Assembly (NCBI GenBank): GCA_016715425.1
Contig: JADKAC010000005.1
Span: forward strand, 868,001 to 932,000
Reading direction: 5' to 3'
Source of the DNA: Bacteroidota bacterium
GTDB taxonomy: Bacteria; Bacteroidota; Bacteroidia; Chitinophagales; BACL12
DNA length: 64,000 nucleotides
Shown: positions 39,301-47,649 of the stretch, piece by piece
Layout: each line of letters begins with the position of its first letter
How positions within the stretch are numbered: the first letter of the stretch is position 1
The notes under the pieces: model-generated
Seen by the model: only the letters and a program-made list of their open reading frames with translations
Told to the model about the DNA's origin: nothing
The model's database searches: none
Position numbers and translations under genes: made by a program

Positions 39301-39886
39301 CGTTTTAATTTTCAATCTGGGTGTTTCCAAAGATTTGCTTTTAATAGGATTTCAAAATATGGCAAATTCAAATTCACCTACAAGTGATGGTTCTGCATTA
39401 AGCACGTCTTATTTACAATTGTTACAATCGCTTCAATATTTGCCAAATGGAAAGGTGATGTTTTCTGGTAATCAAACTACTCTTGACATGCGTTCGGCAT
39501 CCATAAATTTTGGAATAAGCTCCCAATTAATTTGCTCTCTGGATGACATTGCATTTAATAATAATCAGTCTGAATTGGCCGGCTTTTTATCATTGGAAAA
39601 AGGCAGTACATCTTTCGATTTAATGTTATTCAATACTATGCTGATTGCAGCTACCATTCGCTCAAATGATAATAGATTTTCAGATGGATTGGCGTTAACC
39701 TTTTATTCCTTATTTTCTTATGGTTACATGAATACTGCGCTAGGTAATCAATCAACACATTGTTTGATGACTTTTGGTACTTTGCGTTCTATTTATCACA
39801 ATATTATTTTAATTGATGATTTGTGTAATGACCAAAAGCAATATTTGAGTGAAGCAATGGCAGTGCCTGTCGGAAAGGATTATTAA
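36377..39886 (+). CDS. DUF6519 / right-handed beta-helix protein, candidate tail fibre
   Basis: 1169 residues, the longest protein of the locus and intact. The N-terminal region GTFDISRINFDKKKHYTSVRMQQGRVLTDDDWNENERIDKE is the DUF6519 signature of baseplate-attached eCIS proteins. From about residue 470 the sequence becomes a parallel beta-helix (DFNSIQEAVDNLPGAGGKICVLAGEH, repeated N-rich turns, GSEKITIKENQIIAGIHAI, ILENEIIGGKGNGITLG). Pectate-lyase-like coils of this type occur in receptor-binding spikes. No other fibre gene is present, so this is the best candidate for target recognition. Whether it has enzymatic activity cannot be read here. Confidence 0.85.
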   Translation: MGTFDISRINFDKKKHYTSVRMQQGRVLTDDDWNENERIDKEIQRVTNSEIIGSFGTSNDGFKIENLRLDSGLINFDILPGTLYLGGLRLELEEMETYRLQKDWLQQPALLNGSPDISESEQYDLVYLETWQQAVSAVEDSSLFEVALGGPDTTTRVRNMRRVLIASGIGQCSCVEAWNKLVEQWQAENKGTLNKQHERIADIQLKVTFLNTGLPDDLCSPSAAGGYLGAENQAIRVQLIDNNHFTWGFDNAAPFYKVTISADGKTVHVITDPKDQYHWPLSNQVVEILPWSAVLSNGEKVAAQQGHLTKVESSYDPDSGEFTIVDSLPADFGADWKSRANKDDLDDQDPAEYFYMRIWNRGDDLSSDSKINITFGTPQLLGHTGLQITITGNDAVASDFWVIAARPETPNLVVPWELEHGLPPHGVRRFFAPLALIQWMPSTFNEGNLEGKIIHDCRKKFHPLTEQGCCCTFTVGDGKQSQGDFNSIQEAVDNLPGAGGKICVLAGEHIANVSILNRKQIRISGCGEHSIVRPSSDKMDAPIFLIQNSQKIQIDNLTLMALDGIAVEVNDTKDSKVGSEKITIKENQIIAGIHAIRITATDIGIDNCIDILYNQIGMMDKPIGKAAIFSIADDVLIERNRIVVIPAPNKDDPDDPRNPDNPGDKDPFDPCRDPRLSYVNGFSLAYYSYSLIRYVVIYNPSGRFIKGYQAEGGIQIGGTSERVRILENEIIGGKGNGITLGHLTQVYSRNYTTAFSYNDNNFEYSPLYEIIIERNKIFQMGLSGISALLYGGESSHLSIVNDISIYRNHIRYCTHQLPERNSNTSSTNLAFGGIILNDCENGNISENRIEENGRSETIPVCGIYIFYGEKIIISTNYIVKNGLPITDNDTPIIAGARGGIVIKMSFKAADFKNVFDAKIPSFDGIPAVKLIDNIVEQPLGHALFIMAFGPVSAIGNQFTSLSTDKTNMLSLFASSVLIFNLGVSKDLLLIGFQNMANSNSPTSDGSALSTSYLQLLQSLQYLPNGKVMFSGNQTTLDMRSASINFGISSQLICSLDDIAFNNNQSELAGFLSLEKGSTSFDLMLFNTMLIAATIRSNDNRFSDGLALTFYSLFSYGYMNTALGNQSTHCLMTFGTLRSIYHNIILIDDLCNDQKQYLSEAMAVPVGKDY

Positions 39887-39908
39887 TTTAAAAAAAAACA
39901 TTACAACA

Positions 39909-40673
39909 ATGAAAAGTACTAAACGAAACGATAAAGAAATATCAGGTGATGTTATTCAGTTAATATCGCAATTAGATGAGCAACGATTGGTTGAGTTAAA
40001 TAATTTAGAGCAAGTACAGAAAATAAAAAATGAAGTGCTGATTTTGGAACAAAAGCGACTAATAAATAAATATGGAAAGGATAGTCCACGAATACAAAAG
40101 ATATCTTCCAGATTGGCATATAATAAGTCAATGTTTGTGGCTCTGGACATTGAGAAGCAAAGAGCAAGTATAGAAACAGAACCTTTACCAAATAATGCTT
40201 GGCGGATACATGGAAAAGTATATGACCAAAAAAATAATCCTGTTAATGGGATGACTATTTTTTTAAAGGATAATAAACTGAATTGGCTTAGAGAGTTGGG
40301 AAGTGTATGCACTTCTGAAACGGGATATTATTCCATAACTGTGGATGAAAAATTAATAGATAGCCTTAAAGGGACTGCACTTTATATTGGTGTCTCTGAT
40401 AAAAATCAACAAAATATTTATCAGGATAAAAATTCCTTTATTGCAACTAAAGGGTTGATAGATTATAGAGATATTTATATGGATGGCAGAGATTGTGTTC
40501 CTCCATTATCGGATTTAAAAACAGGTGATATCGCAGGTGATATAAAAAAAGACATCATCGCCGAGGATTTAAATAAAGAGGAATCAGGTGCTGATTTAAA
40601 AAAAGATAATACTGGTGATATTTTAAATAAAGATGAACTGAGTGACGACTTAAAAAAACGCAAAGGCAAATAA
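39909..40673 (+). CDS. Coiled-coil/Ig-like protein with acidic repeat tail, last eCIS gene
   Basis: 254 residues from the ATG at 39909 (a longer frame starts inside the previous gene). Residues 1-90 are helical and charged (QRLVELNNLEQVQKIKNEVLILEQKR). Residues ~98-180 resemble a carboxypeptidase-regulatory-like Ig domain (WRIHGKVYDQKNNPVNGMTIFLKDN, SETGYYSITVDEKLID). From about residue 203 come six degenerate repeats of the D-(L/I)-(K/N)-K type spaced 7-13 residues. No signal peptide. It is the last gene before the terminator, so it belongs to the operon. The function is unknown; fibre accessory or cargo are possible. Confidence 0.65.
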   Translation: MKSTKRNDKEISGDVIQLISQLDEQRLVELNNLEQVQKIKNEVLILEQKRLINKYGKDSPRIQKISSRLAYNKSMFVALDIEKQRASIETEPLPNNAWRIHGKVYDQKNNPVNGMTIFLKDNKLNWLRELGSVCTSETGYYSITVDEKLIDSLKGTALYIGVSDKNQQNIYQDKNSFIATKGLIDYRDIYMDGRDCVPPLSDLKTGDIAGDIKKDIIAEDLNKEESGADLKKDNTGDILNKDELSDDLKKRKGK

Positions 40674-40760
40674 TTACTCATCTATTTCACACAAAATAAA
40701 AATAATAATTTAAGATTAAAATTAAAATATTCAGTTTAGCATAATCTAAATGAAATTAAA

Positions 40761-40797
40761 AAAGGAAACCACTCATTGTTGAGTGGTTTCCTTTTTT
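40761..40797 (+). terminator. Strong rho-independent terminator of the eCIS operon
   Basis: A perfect 15-bp stem (40761-40775 with 40780-40794), 4-base loop, and a T tract ending at 40798. It lies ~88 bases after the last eCIS gene and ~55 before the converging M16 protease stop. The A-rich 5' flank could also let it end minus-strand transcripts. Confidence 0.92.
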
Positions 40798-40850
40798 TGT
40801 ATAAATCAAATTATAAAATGTAAATTCTAAATTATTTAAATTCCTAAATG

Positions 40851-43580
40851 TTATTTCACCACCTCCCCATTTTTATCTAATTCAATTACTTCTCCCCAAT
40901 CTAATTCTTTCAAGCCTTCATATACTTTGCTTTTATCTCCAATAACTAACCAAGTTAAATTTTTTGGAGTGATATATTGCTCTGCAGCGGCATGTACATT
41001 TGTCAGCGTTAATGCTTGTATAGTTGTTGAAATATTATTTAGATAACTTAATCCTTTATCGTAAAAGATAACATCCTCCAAGTTGTAGCTTAAGTCACTA
41101 TTGGCTTCATAATTTCCGGGTAACTCCATTAAGGTAGCAGCTTGCTGTTGTTTGAATTCACTATCCGTAATTACATTTTTTTTATTTATTGCTGTTAATT
41201 CTTTTAAAATTTCAATTAAGCTTTCTTTTGTTTTATCTGTTTGCACAGATGTATAAATTGTATATTGAGATTGTTGTTTTGTATTGCTAAAAAAACTTCC
41301 TGCACCATAACTCCAATGTTTGTCTTCTCTTAAATTCATATTCAACCTGGATAGAAATGAGCCTCCCAATAATGTGTTCATCATTTCCATGGCTTCATTT
41401 TTTTCTATATTTTTTTCAACAACAAATAATTCTGCTGCTCTAATAACAGATTGTTGCGCTCCCGGCATATCAATAAAATATATTTTCGATGTTTTTAATT
41501 CCGGTTTTGCAAGTGTTACTTTATTTGCTTTATCACCGGCTTTCCAATTCGATAAACTTTTTTCTAAAATAGGTTTTAACTCGGATTCTGTGATATCTCC
41601 TACCACAAATATGGTTGCGTTTTTATAGCCTAAGTTTTTTTGAAAATGATTTACTACATCCTCCTTAGTAATTGACGCTACAGTTTCTTTATAGCCACTT
41701 CCGCTGGATGGTAAGCCATTGGCGACAGATTTTCCATACATCAATTGTGGAAGTACCCGTGATGCTAATTGATTTGGATTTGCACTTTCCTGTTCAATCG
41801 CAATTATCTGTTCTTTTTTTAAACGATCAAATTCAGATGTCGGAAAATTGGCATTTATTAAAACATCACTTAATAAATCTACACTCTGTTTAAAATTATT
41901 TTTTAAGGCAACTAAATTTATTTTAGTTTTTTCCAAACCATTTGTTGTATACAAATCAGCTCCTAAAGCATTGATGTTATTATTAATTTGTTCGGCAGTT
42001 TTTGTTGTTGTTCCTTTTAATAATAAATCGGTCATTAATCTTGAAGTGCCTGCTTTTGATAATTCATCCGTTTCATATCCTACATTAAATAAAACACTCA
42101 TATTCACAATTGGTGTTTCATGGCGCTCTATTAAATATACGTTTACTCCATTGCTTAAAGTCAATGTTTTTATTTCGGGAAATTTCATGGAAGTAATTGT
42201 GCCAACCTCCGGCATCTTTGTTCTATCAAGAATTACATCGGATGTGGTGTAATCGGGGTAGGGGATAATTTTTAAAATAAATTCCCCGTCTTTTAGCCAC
42301 ATGTTTGCTGCGTTCTTTAAATCAGCAGGTGTGGCATTTCTAATATAGTCCTGATAAGTTTTATAATAATCCGGACTGCCGCCGAATACCTGGTTTTCTG
42401 CTAGCATATCACTCTTGCTGTCAATACGCTCCAATGATTTTATTATGTAGGAAAAATAATTTGTCTTGGCAAGATGTAATTCATTTTCGGTAACTCCATT
42501 CGTAAATATTTTCATCAATTCTTCATCAATAATTGCATTCACTTTATCTATATCATTTTCATCATTCACAAATGCGCCTATTTCTATTTGTTGGCCAATC
42601 TCTTGTCCGTTTGTATAGCTCCAAATTTCTGAACACAATTCCTCATCAGTAATTAATCGCTTGTATAATCTGGAAGATGCGCCATTAGTTAGCACTGTAC
42701 TTAATAAATCTAAATAAGCACCTTCTTTACTTCCCCATGCCGGTATATTCCATGTTTTTTGCAATAGAGGTTGTGCTACTCTGTCCTGCGCAATTACAGT
42801 GTGTGTGCCATTCATTTTTGCAATCCATTCACCTTGTTTTACTAAAGGAACACTTGCCGGAATTTCACCAAAATATTTTTTTACTTTTTCAAAAACTTCA
42901 TCTGCATTTACATCACCACAAATTGATATGGTTGCATTATTAGGTCCATAGTATTCACGAAACCAATCTTTAATATCCTCAACTGTAGCTGCACTTAAAT
43001 CATCCATAGACCCAATTACAGTATGCGAGTAAGGATGATTTTGAGGATAAGTATTTATTACTGATAATTCATAAGCAATTGCATAGGGTTGGTTTTCTCT
43101 TTGTCGTTTTTCATTTTGTACAACACCTCTTTGTACTTCAATATTTGCACTATCCAATCCATTTAATAAAAATCCCATCCGATCCGATTCTAACCACAAT
43201 ACTCTATCCAAACCCGAAGGAGTAAAGTTTTCATAAAAATTTGTTCTGTCGCTATTGGTAGTTCCGTTATTACTTCCTCCGCCAACGGTTTGCATTACTT
43301 TATCAAAGTCGGGATAATGTTCTGCTCCGGTAAACATAATATGTTCAAACAAATGTGCAAATCCAGTTTTACCCGGCTTCTCATTTTTGCTGCCCACATG
43401 ATACCAAATATCAAATGATACCATAGGTACTTTATGGTCTTCACTTACTATCAATGTTAATCCATTATCCAGCGTATAAATTTTATACGGAATATCAATA
43501 GTAGGGTAGGTGGTATTTTGTTGTGCAATAGCGATGTTGCAACACAAAGCGAACAATAGAAATGCAAAATAATTTTTCAT
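40851..43580 (-). CDS. Two-domain M16 (insulinase-like) zinc metallopeptidase
   Basis: 909 residues from the ATG at 43580, which gives a proper signal peptide (MKNYFAFLLFALCCNIAIA); a longer frame upstream is not used. The inverted zinc motif HLFEH is at residues 76-80. A second M16 repeat (from about residue 470, with LSNGVNVYLIERHETPIVNMSVLFNVGY) lacks the motif and is the non-catalytic partner half. The enzyme degrades small peptides in the periplasm in family members. It converges on the eCIS terminator. Confidence 0.92.
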   Translation of the reverse strand: MKNYFAFLLFALCCNIAIAQQNTTYPTIDIPYKIYTLDNGLTLIVSEDHKVPMVSFDIWYHVGSKNEKPGKTGFAHLFEHIMFTGAEHYPDFDKVMQTVGGGSNNGTTNSDRTNFYENFTPSGLDRVLWLESDRMGFLLNGLDSANIEVQRGVVQNEKRQRENQPYAIAYELSVINTYPQNHPYSHTVIGSMDDLSAATVEDIKDWFREYYGPNNATISICGDVNADEVFEKVKKYFGEIPASVPLVKQGEWIAKMNGTHTVIAQDRVAQPLLQKTWNIPAWGSKEGAYLDLLSTVLTNGASSRLYKRLITDEELCSEIWSYTNGQEIGQQIEIGAFVNDENDIDKVNAIIDEELMKIFTNGVTENELHLAKTNYFSYIIKSLERIDSKSDMLAENQVFGGSPDYYKTYQDYIRNATPADLKNAANMWLKDGEFILKIIPYPDYTTSDVILDRTKMPEVGTITSMKFPEIKTLTLSNGVNVYLIERHETPIVNMSVLFNVGYETDELSKAGTSRLMTDLLLKGTTTKTAEQINNNINALGADLYTTNGLEKTKINLVALKNNFKQSVDLLSDVLINANFPTSEFDRLKKEQIIAIEQESANPNQLASRVLPQLMYGKSVANGLPSSGSGYKETVASITKEDVVNHFQKNLGYKNATIFVVGDITESELKPILEKSLSNWKAGDKANKVTLAKPELKTSKIYFIDMPGAQQSVIRAAELFVVEKNIEKNEAMEMMNTLLGGSFLSRLNMNLREDKHWSYGAGSFFSNTKQQSQYTIYTSVQTDKTKESLIEILKELTAINKKNVITDSEFKQQQAATLMELPGNYEANSDLSYNLEDVIFYDKGLSYLNNISTTIQALTLTNVHAAAEQYITPKNLTWLVIGDKSKVYEGLKELDWGEVIELDKNGEVVK

Positions 43581-43914
43581 AAATACAGATTTAGTTTTAT
43601 TGGTTAGTCTTTTATTAAAATGGTTAGTAACGACAGTTCTTGTAAAAATAAAATTTAAATAAAATATTTGGTTAAGAAATGTTTGGCTTGATGCGATGCT
43701 TGTATTAAAAATGGGTGGCCACAATTGGAGCAAAATATTCTTTCAGTAGGCTTGTTTCAAGTTTTGCAATTGTTCATTTCTGTTTTTTAAAAGAATCTGT
43801 TTTCTTTTAGTTTATTAACTTCATAAAACAATCGGTTGAAAAGAGCATCAACCGATTGTTAAATTTTTAAAATTTATAATGAGTAGAATAATTATTCTAC
43901 GCTGGCCAGCAGTT
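43581..43914. other. Intergenic region between M16 protease and baeRF genes
   Basis: 334 bases. It holds the hairpin at 43,827-43,860 and presumably the M16 promoter. Apart from these I see no coding or structured feature. Confidence 0.4.
43827..43860 (-). terminator. Hairpin terminator
   Basis: A perfect 13-bp inverted repeat (43827-43839 with 43848-43860), 8-base loop. It lies 55 bases downstream of the minus-strand baeRF-like gene, followed on that strand by a short T-rich stretch. Confidence 0.75.
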
Positions 43915-44994
43915 TTAGTATCTAGTTTTAAGAACAATGTTACCGAGTTCTTTAATTTTCTCTTGTGCTGTGAATACCACCCGACCCTTTTTAGAAAAAA
44001 CTTCCCATACAATATTACTTGTAATGTCGTCAATAGCATTAGGCTGGGCACTATCAGAAACTAAATCGAAAGTTCTATCGCCATTCATTAAAACAGGCTG
44101 TATAAAATCTTCATGAACTATGAGTAGCTCACCCCGGCCATCTATTGCCGCTAAGTATATTTCCTGTAAATCCGATAACACCCTTGCTTGATTTACCGCA
44201 TCCAACATTTCATTGATTGCATCTGTTCTGTTTTTCTTTTGTAGTTCATTGATAACTTCCCAACCTTGTTTAGCAAGATGAGTGGTTGAGATATCGTTAT
44301 AGTTAACGAAAGCATGACCAATATACATCTTTGGCTTATTGGCAACTTGCATTAATCTGCTGAGGTTATCTTCCGTACAAATGACTACGCATTCTAAATC
44401 TGTTTGATTAGAAATTTTCACCACGGCTTTATCTAATTTATTTAAATGCTCACGCACAATATCATCCAACAGCCTTGCATCGCTCAGCTTTTCCGGAGCA
44501 TTTAAATTGCGTTCCATTTCAGGAAAAGGAAAATCATCGTTTATCACTTCTTCTGTTATGCTTTCATTAAAGGCTTTGTACAAATGTGTACTTCCCTGTG
44601 ATAACAACAGTATTAAATATTTTTTTCGTCTGATGTAATCATTTATGATAGTTCTTAAAGCAAATGATTCAGAAATACATACCTTGTTTTTATTTATAGG
44701 CAAAACGGATTTTATGATTTCCAGTGTATTGTTGGAAATAAAAATATGCAAGCTGTCCAAATTATAATTATGATCAATTTGAGAAGGAACATTTGCAATC
44801 TTTTCTAATAAACCATTTGCGGACTTTTTGCCTAAGTCTGAAATCAATCTTATTTCCGCTTCTTTAAGCAGATTTTTTAAAACAATTTCATCTTGGGCAT
44901 TATCAGGAAATGTTCTGTGTGTATTTAAAGAAATACTTACACATGGCATACTTCTCTCTGCCGCTAATTCTTCAATTTTTTCTTTATTTATCAT
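43915..44994 (-). CDS. Probable baeRF-family (eRF1-like) protein
   Basis: 359 residues, intact, soluble. It opens with PCVSISLNTHRTFPDNAQDEIVLKNLLKEAEIRL and contains LLLSQGSTHLYKAFNES and ECVVICTEDNLSRLMQVAN. The C-terminus has LSDLQEIYLAAIDGRGELLIVHEDF and DDITSNIVWEVFSKKGRVVFT. This pattern resembles the bacterial archaeo-eukaryotic release factor families, RNase-E/eRF1-domain-like proteins proposed to act on ribosomes. The assignment is from memory of the pattern, and a divergent protein of other function is possible. It is monocistronic, with its own terminator. Confidence 0.5.
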   Translation of the reverse strand: MINKEKIEELAAERSMPCVSISLNTHRTFPDNAQDEIVLKNLLKEAEIRLISDLGKKSANGLLEKIANVPSQIDHNYNLDSLHIFISNNTLEIIKSVLPINKNKVCISESFALRTIINDYIRRKKYLILLLSQGSTHLYKAFNESITEEVINDDFPFPEMERNLNAPEKLSDARLLDDIVREHLNKLDKAVVKISNQTDLECVVICTEDNLSRLMQVANKPKMYIGHAFVNYNDISTTHLAKQGWEVINELQKKNRTDAINEMLDAVNQARVLSDLQEIYLAAIDGRGELLIVHEDFIQPVLMNGDRTFDLVSDSAQPNAIDDITSNIVWEVFSKKGRVVFTAQEKIKELGNIVLKTRY

Positions 44995-45215
44995 AGTTTA
45001 ACTTTTTTTATAAGTTGCGTTCTTTAATTACGAAATTTACAGAAATTTATTTAGTAATTTTTTATTACAATGGTCATTAGCACCAGTTGTTACAAAAATT
45101 AAGTTAAGAAATAAAACCCTTATAATTAAGGATATAAAAAAATTGCTGGTCTGATATTCACTCAGATTACAGCAAACTATTTTGTAATAATTAGTTATAT
45201 TTTACTCTTAAGATA

Positions 45216-45539
45216 TTAGAGTAAAATTATAAGTAGAATAGCAATTACAACAAGTGCTCCTAAAGAGAAATAAACGCCGCCACCTATTGCAGCAAGATTT
45301 TCTTTAATGGTGCGTACTTCGGTTCTTAATTCCTTTTTTTCTGCTGAAGTAAGATCACTTTTATCCATAGTTTTTATTTCATCCAACCTTTGAATTAAGG
45401 CAGTTGCCTGATCTGGATTTTCTGAATTTTCATCTGGAACTGTATTCGTTATATCGTCAACTTTTCCTGCAAATGTTTGAATTGGAGTTGCAAGCGTGAT
45501 AATGCAAATGAGGGCACTGGACAATATTATTTTTTTCAT
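45216..45539 (-). CDS. Small exported membrane-anchored protein
   Basis: 107 residues: signal peptide (MKKIILSSALICIITLATPIQTFAG), an acidic stretch, then a charged helix (RLDEIKTMDKSDLTSAEKKELRTEVRTIKENL) typical of a Bacteroidota small-protein family. It ends in the membrane segment GGGVYFSLGALVVIAILLIILL. It is likely anchored in the inner membrane with its helix outside. Role unknown; it lies among other small membrane genes. Confidence 0.75.
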   Translation of the reverse strand: MKKIILSSALICIITLATPIQTFAGKVDDITNTVPDENSENPDQATALIQRLDEIKTMDKSDLTSAEKKELRTEVRTIKENLAAIGGGVYFSLGALVVIAILLIILL

Positions 45540-45715
45540 AATAAGTGGTTTAGGGTTTTAAATTTTTTTATAATGTTTAATAGCTTTTTTAATTAGAGTT
45601 GATAAATTAAGTAGCCAATCCAAAATAGATGAATTCAATAATTATGAAAGTAATTCCAAAAATTAATAACATGTTTATTGAATAACGGATTCTACTTTGT
45701 TCTAAATACTATAAT

Positions 45716-45832
45716 CTAACAATAGCCCAAAAGCATATAGATTATAACAAATAGAATTATGGTGCCTAAACAGCCGCCACCTAATTTTTTTGCACCCCAT
45801 CCGGCAATAATGGTTCTGAAAAAGTTATTCAT
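45716..45832 (-). CDS. 38-residue membrane microprotein
   Basis: Translated by hand: 38 residues, ATG at 45832 to TAG at 45716. It opens MNNFFRTIIAGWGAKKLGGGC and ends in a hydrophobic helix LGTIILFVIIYMLLGYC. I recall closely similar short proteins in Bacteroidota with the same AGWGAKKLGGGC core, which supports it as real. Function unknown; the Gly-rich core and single transmembrane helix suggest a membrane-associated stress peptide. It is too short for most ORF callers. Confidence 0.7.
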   Translation of the reverse strand: MNNFFRTIIAGWGAKKLGGGCLGTIILFVIIYMLLGYC

Positions 45833-46075
45833 ATAGTTTTAAGTTTTGTGATTTAATAATAAGTTTTAGTTTTAAAAAAGAAATATCTGTTTTTTCAATA
45901 ACAAAAATAATATAGAAGTGTTTAGAATTCCAAGTGTTGGGACTAACAAATTGATTAAGTTATAATTAAAACTTGAGAGCATTATTGGTTCGCACACTTT
46001 ACTCAATATTGAATATAGAGTGAGATAAAACCGTTACTCAAATTAAATTCAGTCCCATTCTTTTACTCGACTAAT

Positions 46076-47353
46076 TTATTCAGAATTATCCGACAGCTCG
46101 TTAAACTTAGCTGTCATTGTAGGATTTCCGTGAGTAAGTTTTTTTATTGTTAAGTCCTCGGTTTTATTATTAGCAAGTCTAAGATTGTTTTCGGAGGATA
46201 ATAATGCTGCCTTTGTTTTTTCTAATTCTTTAATTGTTTTATCAATTCCGGTTATTGCTTCATTAAATTTTCGACTTGCCAAATCATAATTATATGCAAA
46301 ACCATCTTTAAACTTGTTCATTTTTTCTTCGAAATTGGTGATGTCAATATTTTGACTTCGCATTAAAGCAAGCTCTGATTTAAATTGCAAGCTGTTCATG
46401 GCGGCATTACGCAAAAGAGTGATGATAGGTATAAAAAATTGAGGGCGGATTACATACATTTTATTGTATTTATAAGAGACATCAACAATACCTGTATTGT
46501 AAAATTCACTTTCTGCTTCTAATAATGAAACAAGAACGGCGTATTCGCATTTCTTTTCTGTGCGGTCTTTGTCTAGTTCCTTTAAAAAATCTTCATTCCT
46601 TTTTTTTGTAGCAGTTTCATCACCTTCATTTTTCATTTCAAACATTATAGAAATGATTTCATTTCCTGCTTCGTCTGATTCTCTATAAATATAATCTCCC
46701 TTACTTCCGGAACGTGCATCATTATCTTTTTCAAAATAAGCTTTTTGAAAAGCCGAAGCACGAAGCTTGTTAAACTCGGTCTCACAATGCTGTTCGAGTG
46801 TTTCACCCAACATTTTAGTAGAGAGTTTTTGTTTCATATCTTTTCGCAAAGCAATTTCTTCATCTTTTAATTTGATGATATCATCTTTTGTTCTGAGTTC
46901 AGCAGAATACTTTTCATTTAAAGATTTTTCTAATAATTGCTTTTCAGTTTCCTTATTTTCTAATTTATTAAGAAGCGCATCCCGGTCTTTTTCTATTTTA
47001 TTTACCGCCTCAGATACTGATAGTTTCTTCTCAATTTCTGCGCTTGCAATTTTAGATTTCATTTCAGCAATCTCAGATTCTTTCTTGGCTAACTGATCAG
47101 AAAGTGCACGTTCACTTTTTGCTTTCAGTTCTACTATTTCTTTATCCTTATTCGCAATATCATCTTGTAGTGCATTTTTAAGTTTGGCTTCGGCAAGTTT
47201 TACAGCACTTTCTTTTTCCTTTTCTGCAAGGGTTAAACGTTTTCGTAATTCATCTTCGAATTGATGATCCCGCACTTGTTTTAAAATATCTGCATAACCG
47301 GCTTCATCAACTTTAAAAGCTTTTTTACAATTCGGACAAATAATTTCGTTCAT
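46076..47353 (-). CDS. DUF2130 coiled-coil protein
   Basis: 425 residues with the DUF2130 layout: an N-terminal CPNCKKAFKVDE zinc-ribbon-like motif and a long coiled coil (about residues 35-185). The conserved globular domain follows (LGETLEQHCETEFNKLRASAFQKAYFEKDNDARSGSKGDYIYRE, then YAVLVSLLEAESEFYNTGIVDVSYKYNKMYVIRPQFFIPIITLLR). The GSKGD block is reminiscent of a restriction-nuclease-like fold noted for this family. Activity is unproven. Monocistronic. Confidence 0.9.
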   Translation of the reverse strand: MNEIICPNCKKAFKVDEAGYADILKQVRDHQFEDELRKRLTLAEKEKESAVKLAEAKLKNALQDDIANKDKEIVELKAKSERALSDQLAKKESEIAEMKSKIASAEIEKKLSVSEAVNKIEKDRDALLNKLENKETEKQLLEKSLNEKYSAELRTKDDIIKLKDEEIALRKDMKQKLSTKMLGETLEQHCETEFNKLRASAFQKAYFEKDNDARSGSKGDYIYRESDEAGNEIISIMFEMKNEGDETATKKRNEDFLKELDKDRTEKKCEYAVLVSLLEAESEFYNTGIVDVSYKYNKMYVIRPQFFIPIITLLRNAAMNSLQFKSELALMRSQNIDITNFEEKMNKFKDGFAYNYDLASRKFNEAITGIDKTIKELEKTKAALLSSENNLRLANNKTEDLTIKKLTHGNPTMTAKFNELSDNSE

Positions 47354-47649
47354 AATGATTTAGTGTTTAATTTGTGTTTCATTAAAAATAATGTTATAGT
47401 ATGGCACAGCATTATTTGATTTAAAAATATCAAATTAAAATACAATAATGGCTTACGTCAACTAACAAGCATTTCCTTAAGATTTTTTGGATTTAAGGAA
47501 TTGAGCAATGGGTGGTTCAACACCCACTGCGATTAGCCGCTGGCAAATTATTCATTGTATTGTCTGCATTTTAACAGCCTCAATATAAAGTTGATATTTA
47601 TTTTAGAGGTTGCTAAAAATGAAAATCTCTGAAAAGGTACTCCTTCAGT

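Noticed and set aside
15193..40797. Locus as a prophage or tailocin remnant
   Set aside because: No integrase, repressor, lysis, capsid, portal or terminase genes. DUF4255, the AAA+ ATPase and the DUF4157 genes are eCIS markers.
15193..40797. Locus as a type VI secretion system
   Set aside because: No membrane complex (TssJLM) or ClpV-type unfoldase. The AAA+ gene is of the eCIS type with only one canonical P-loop module.
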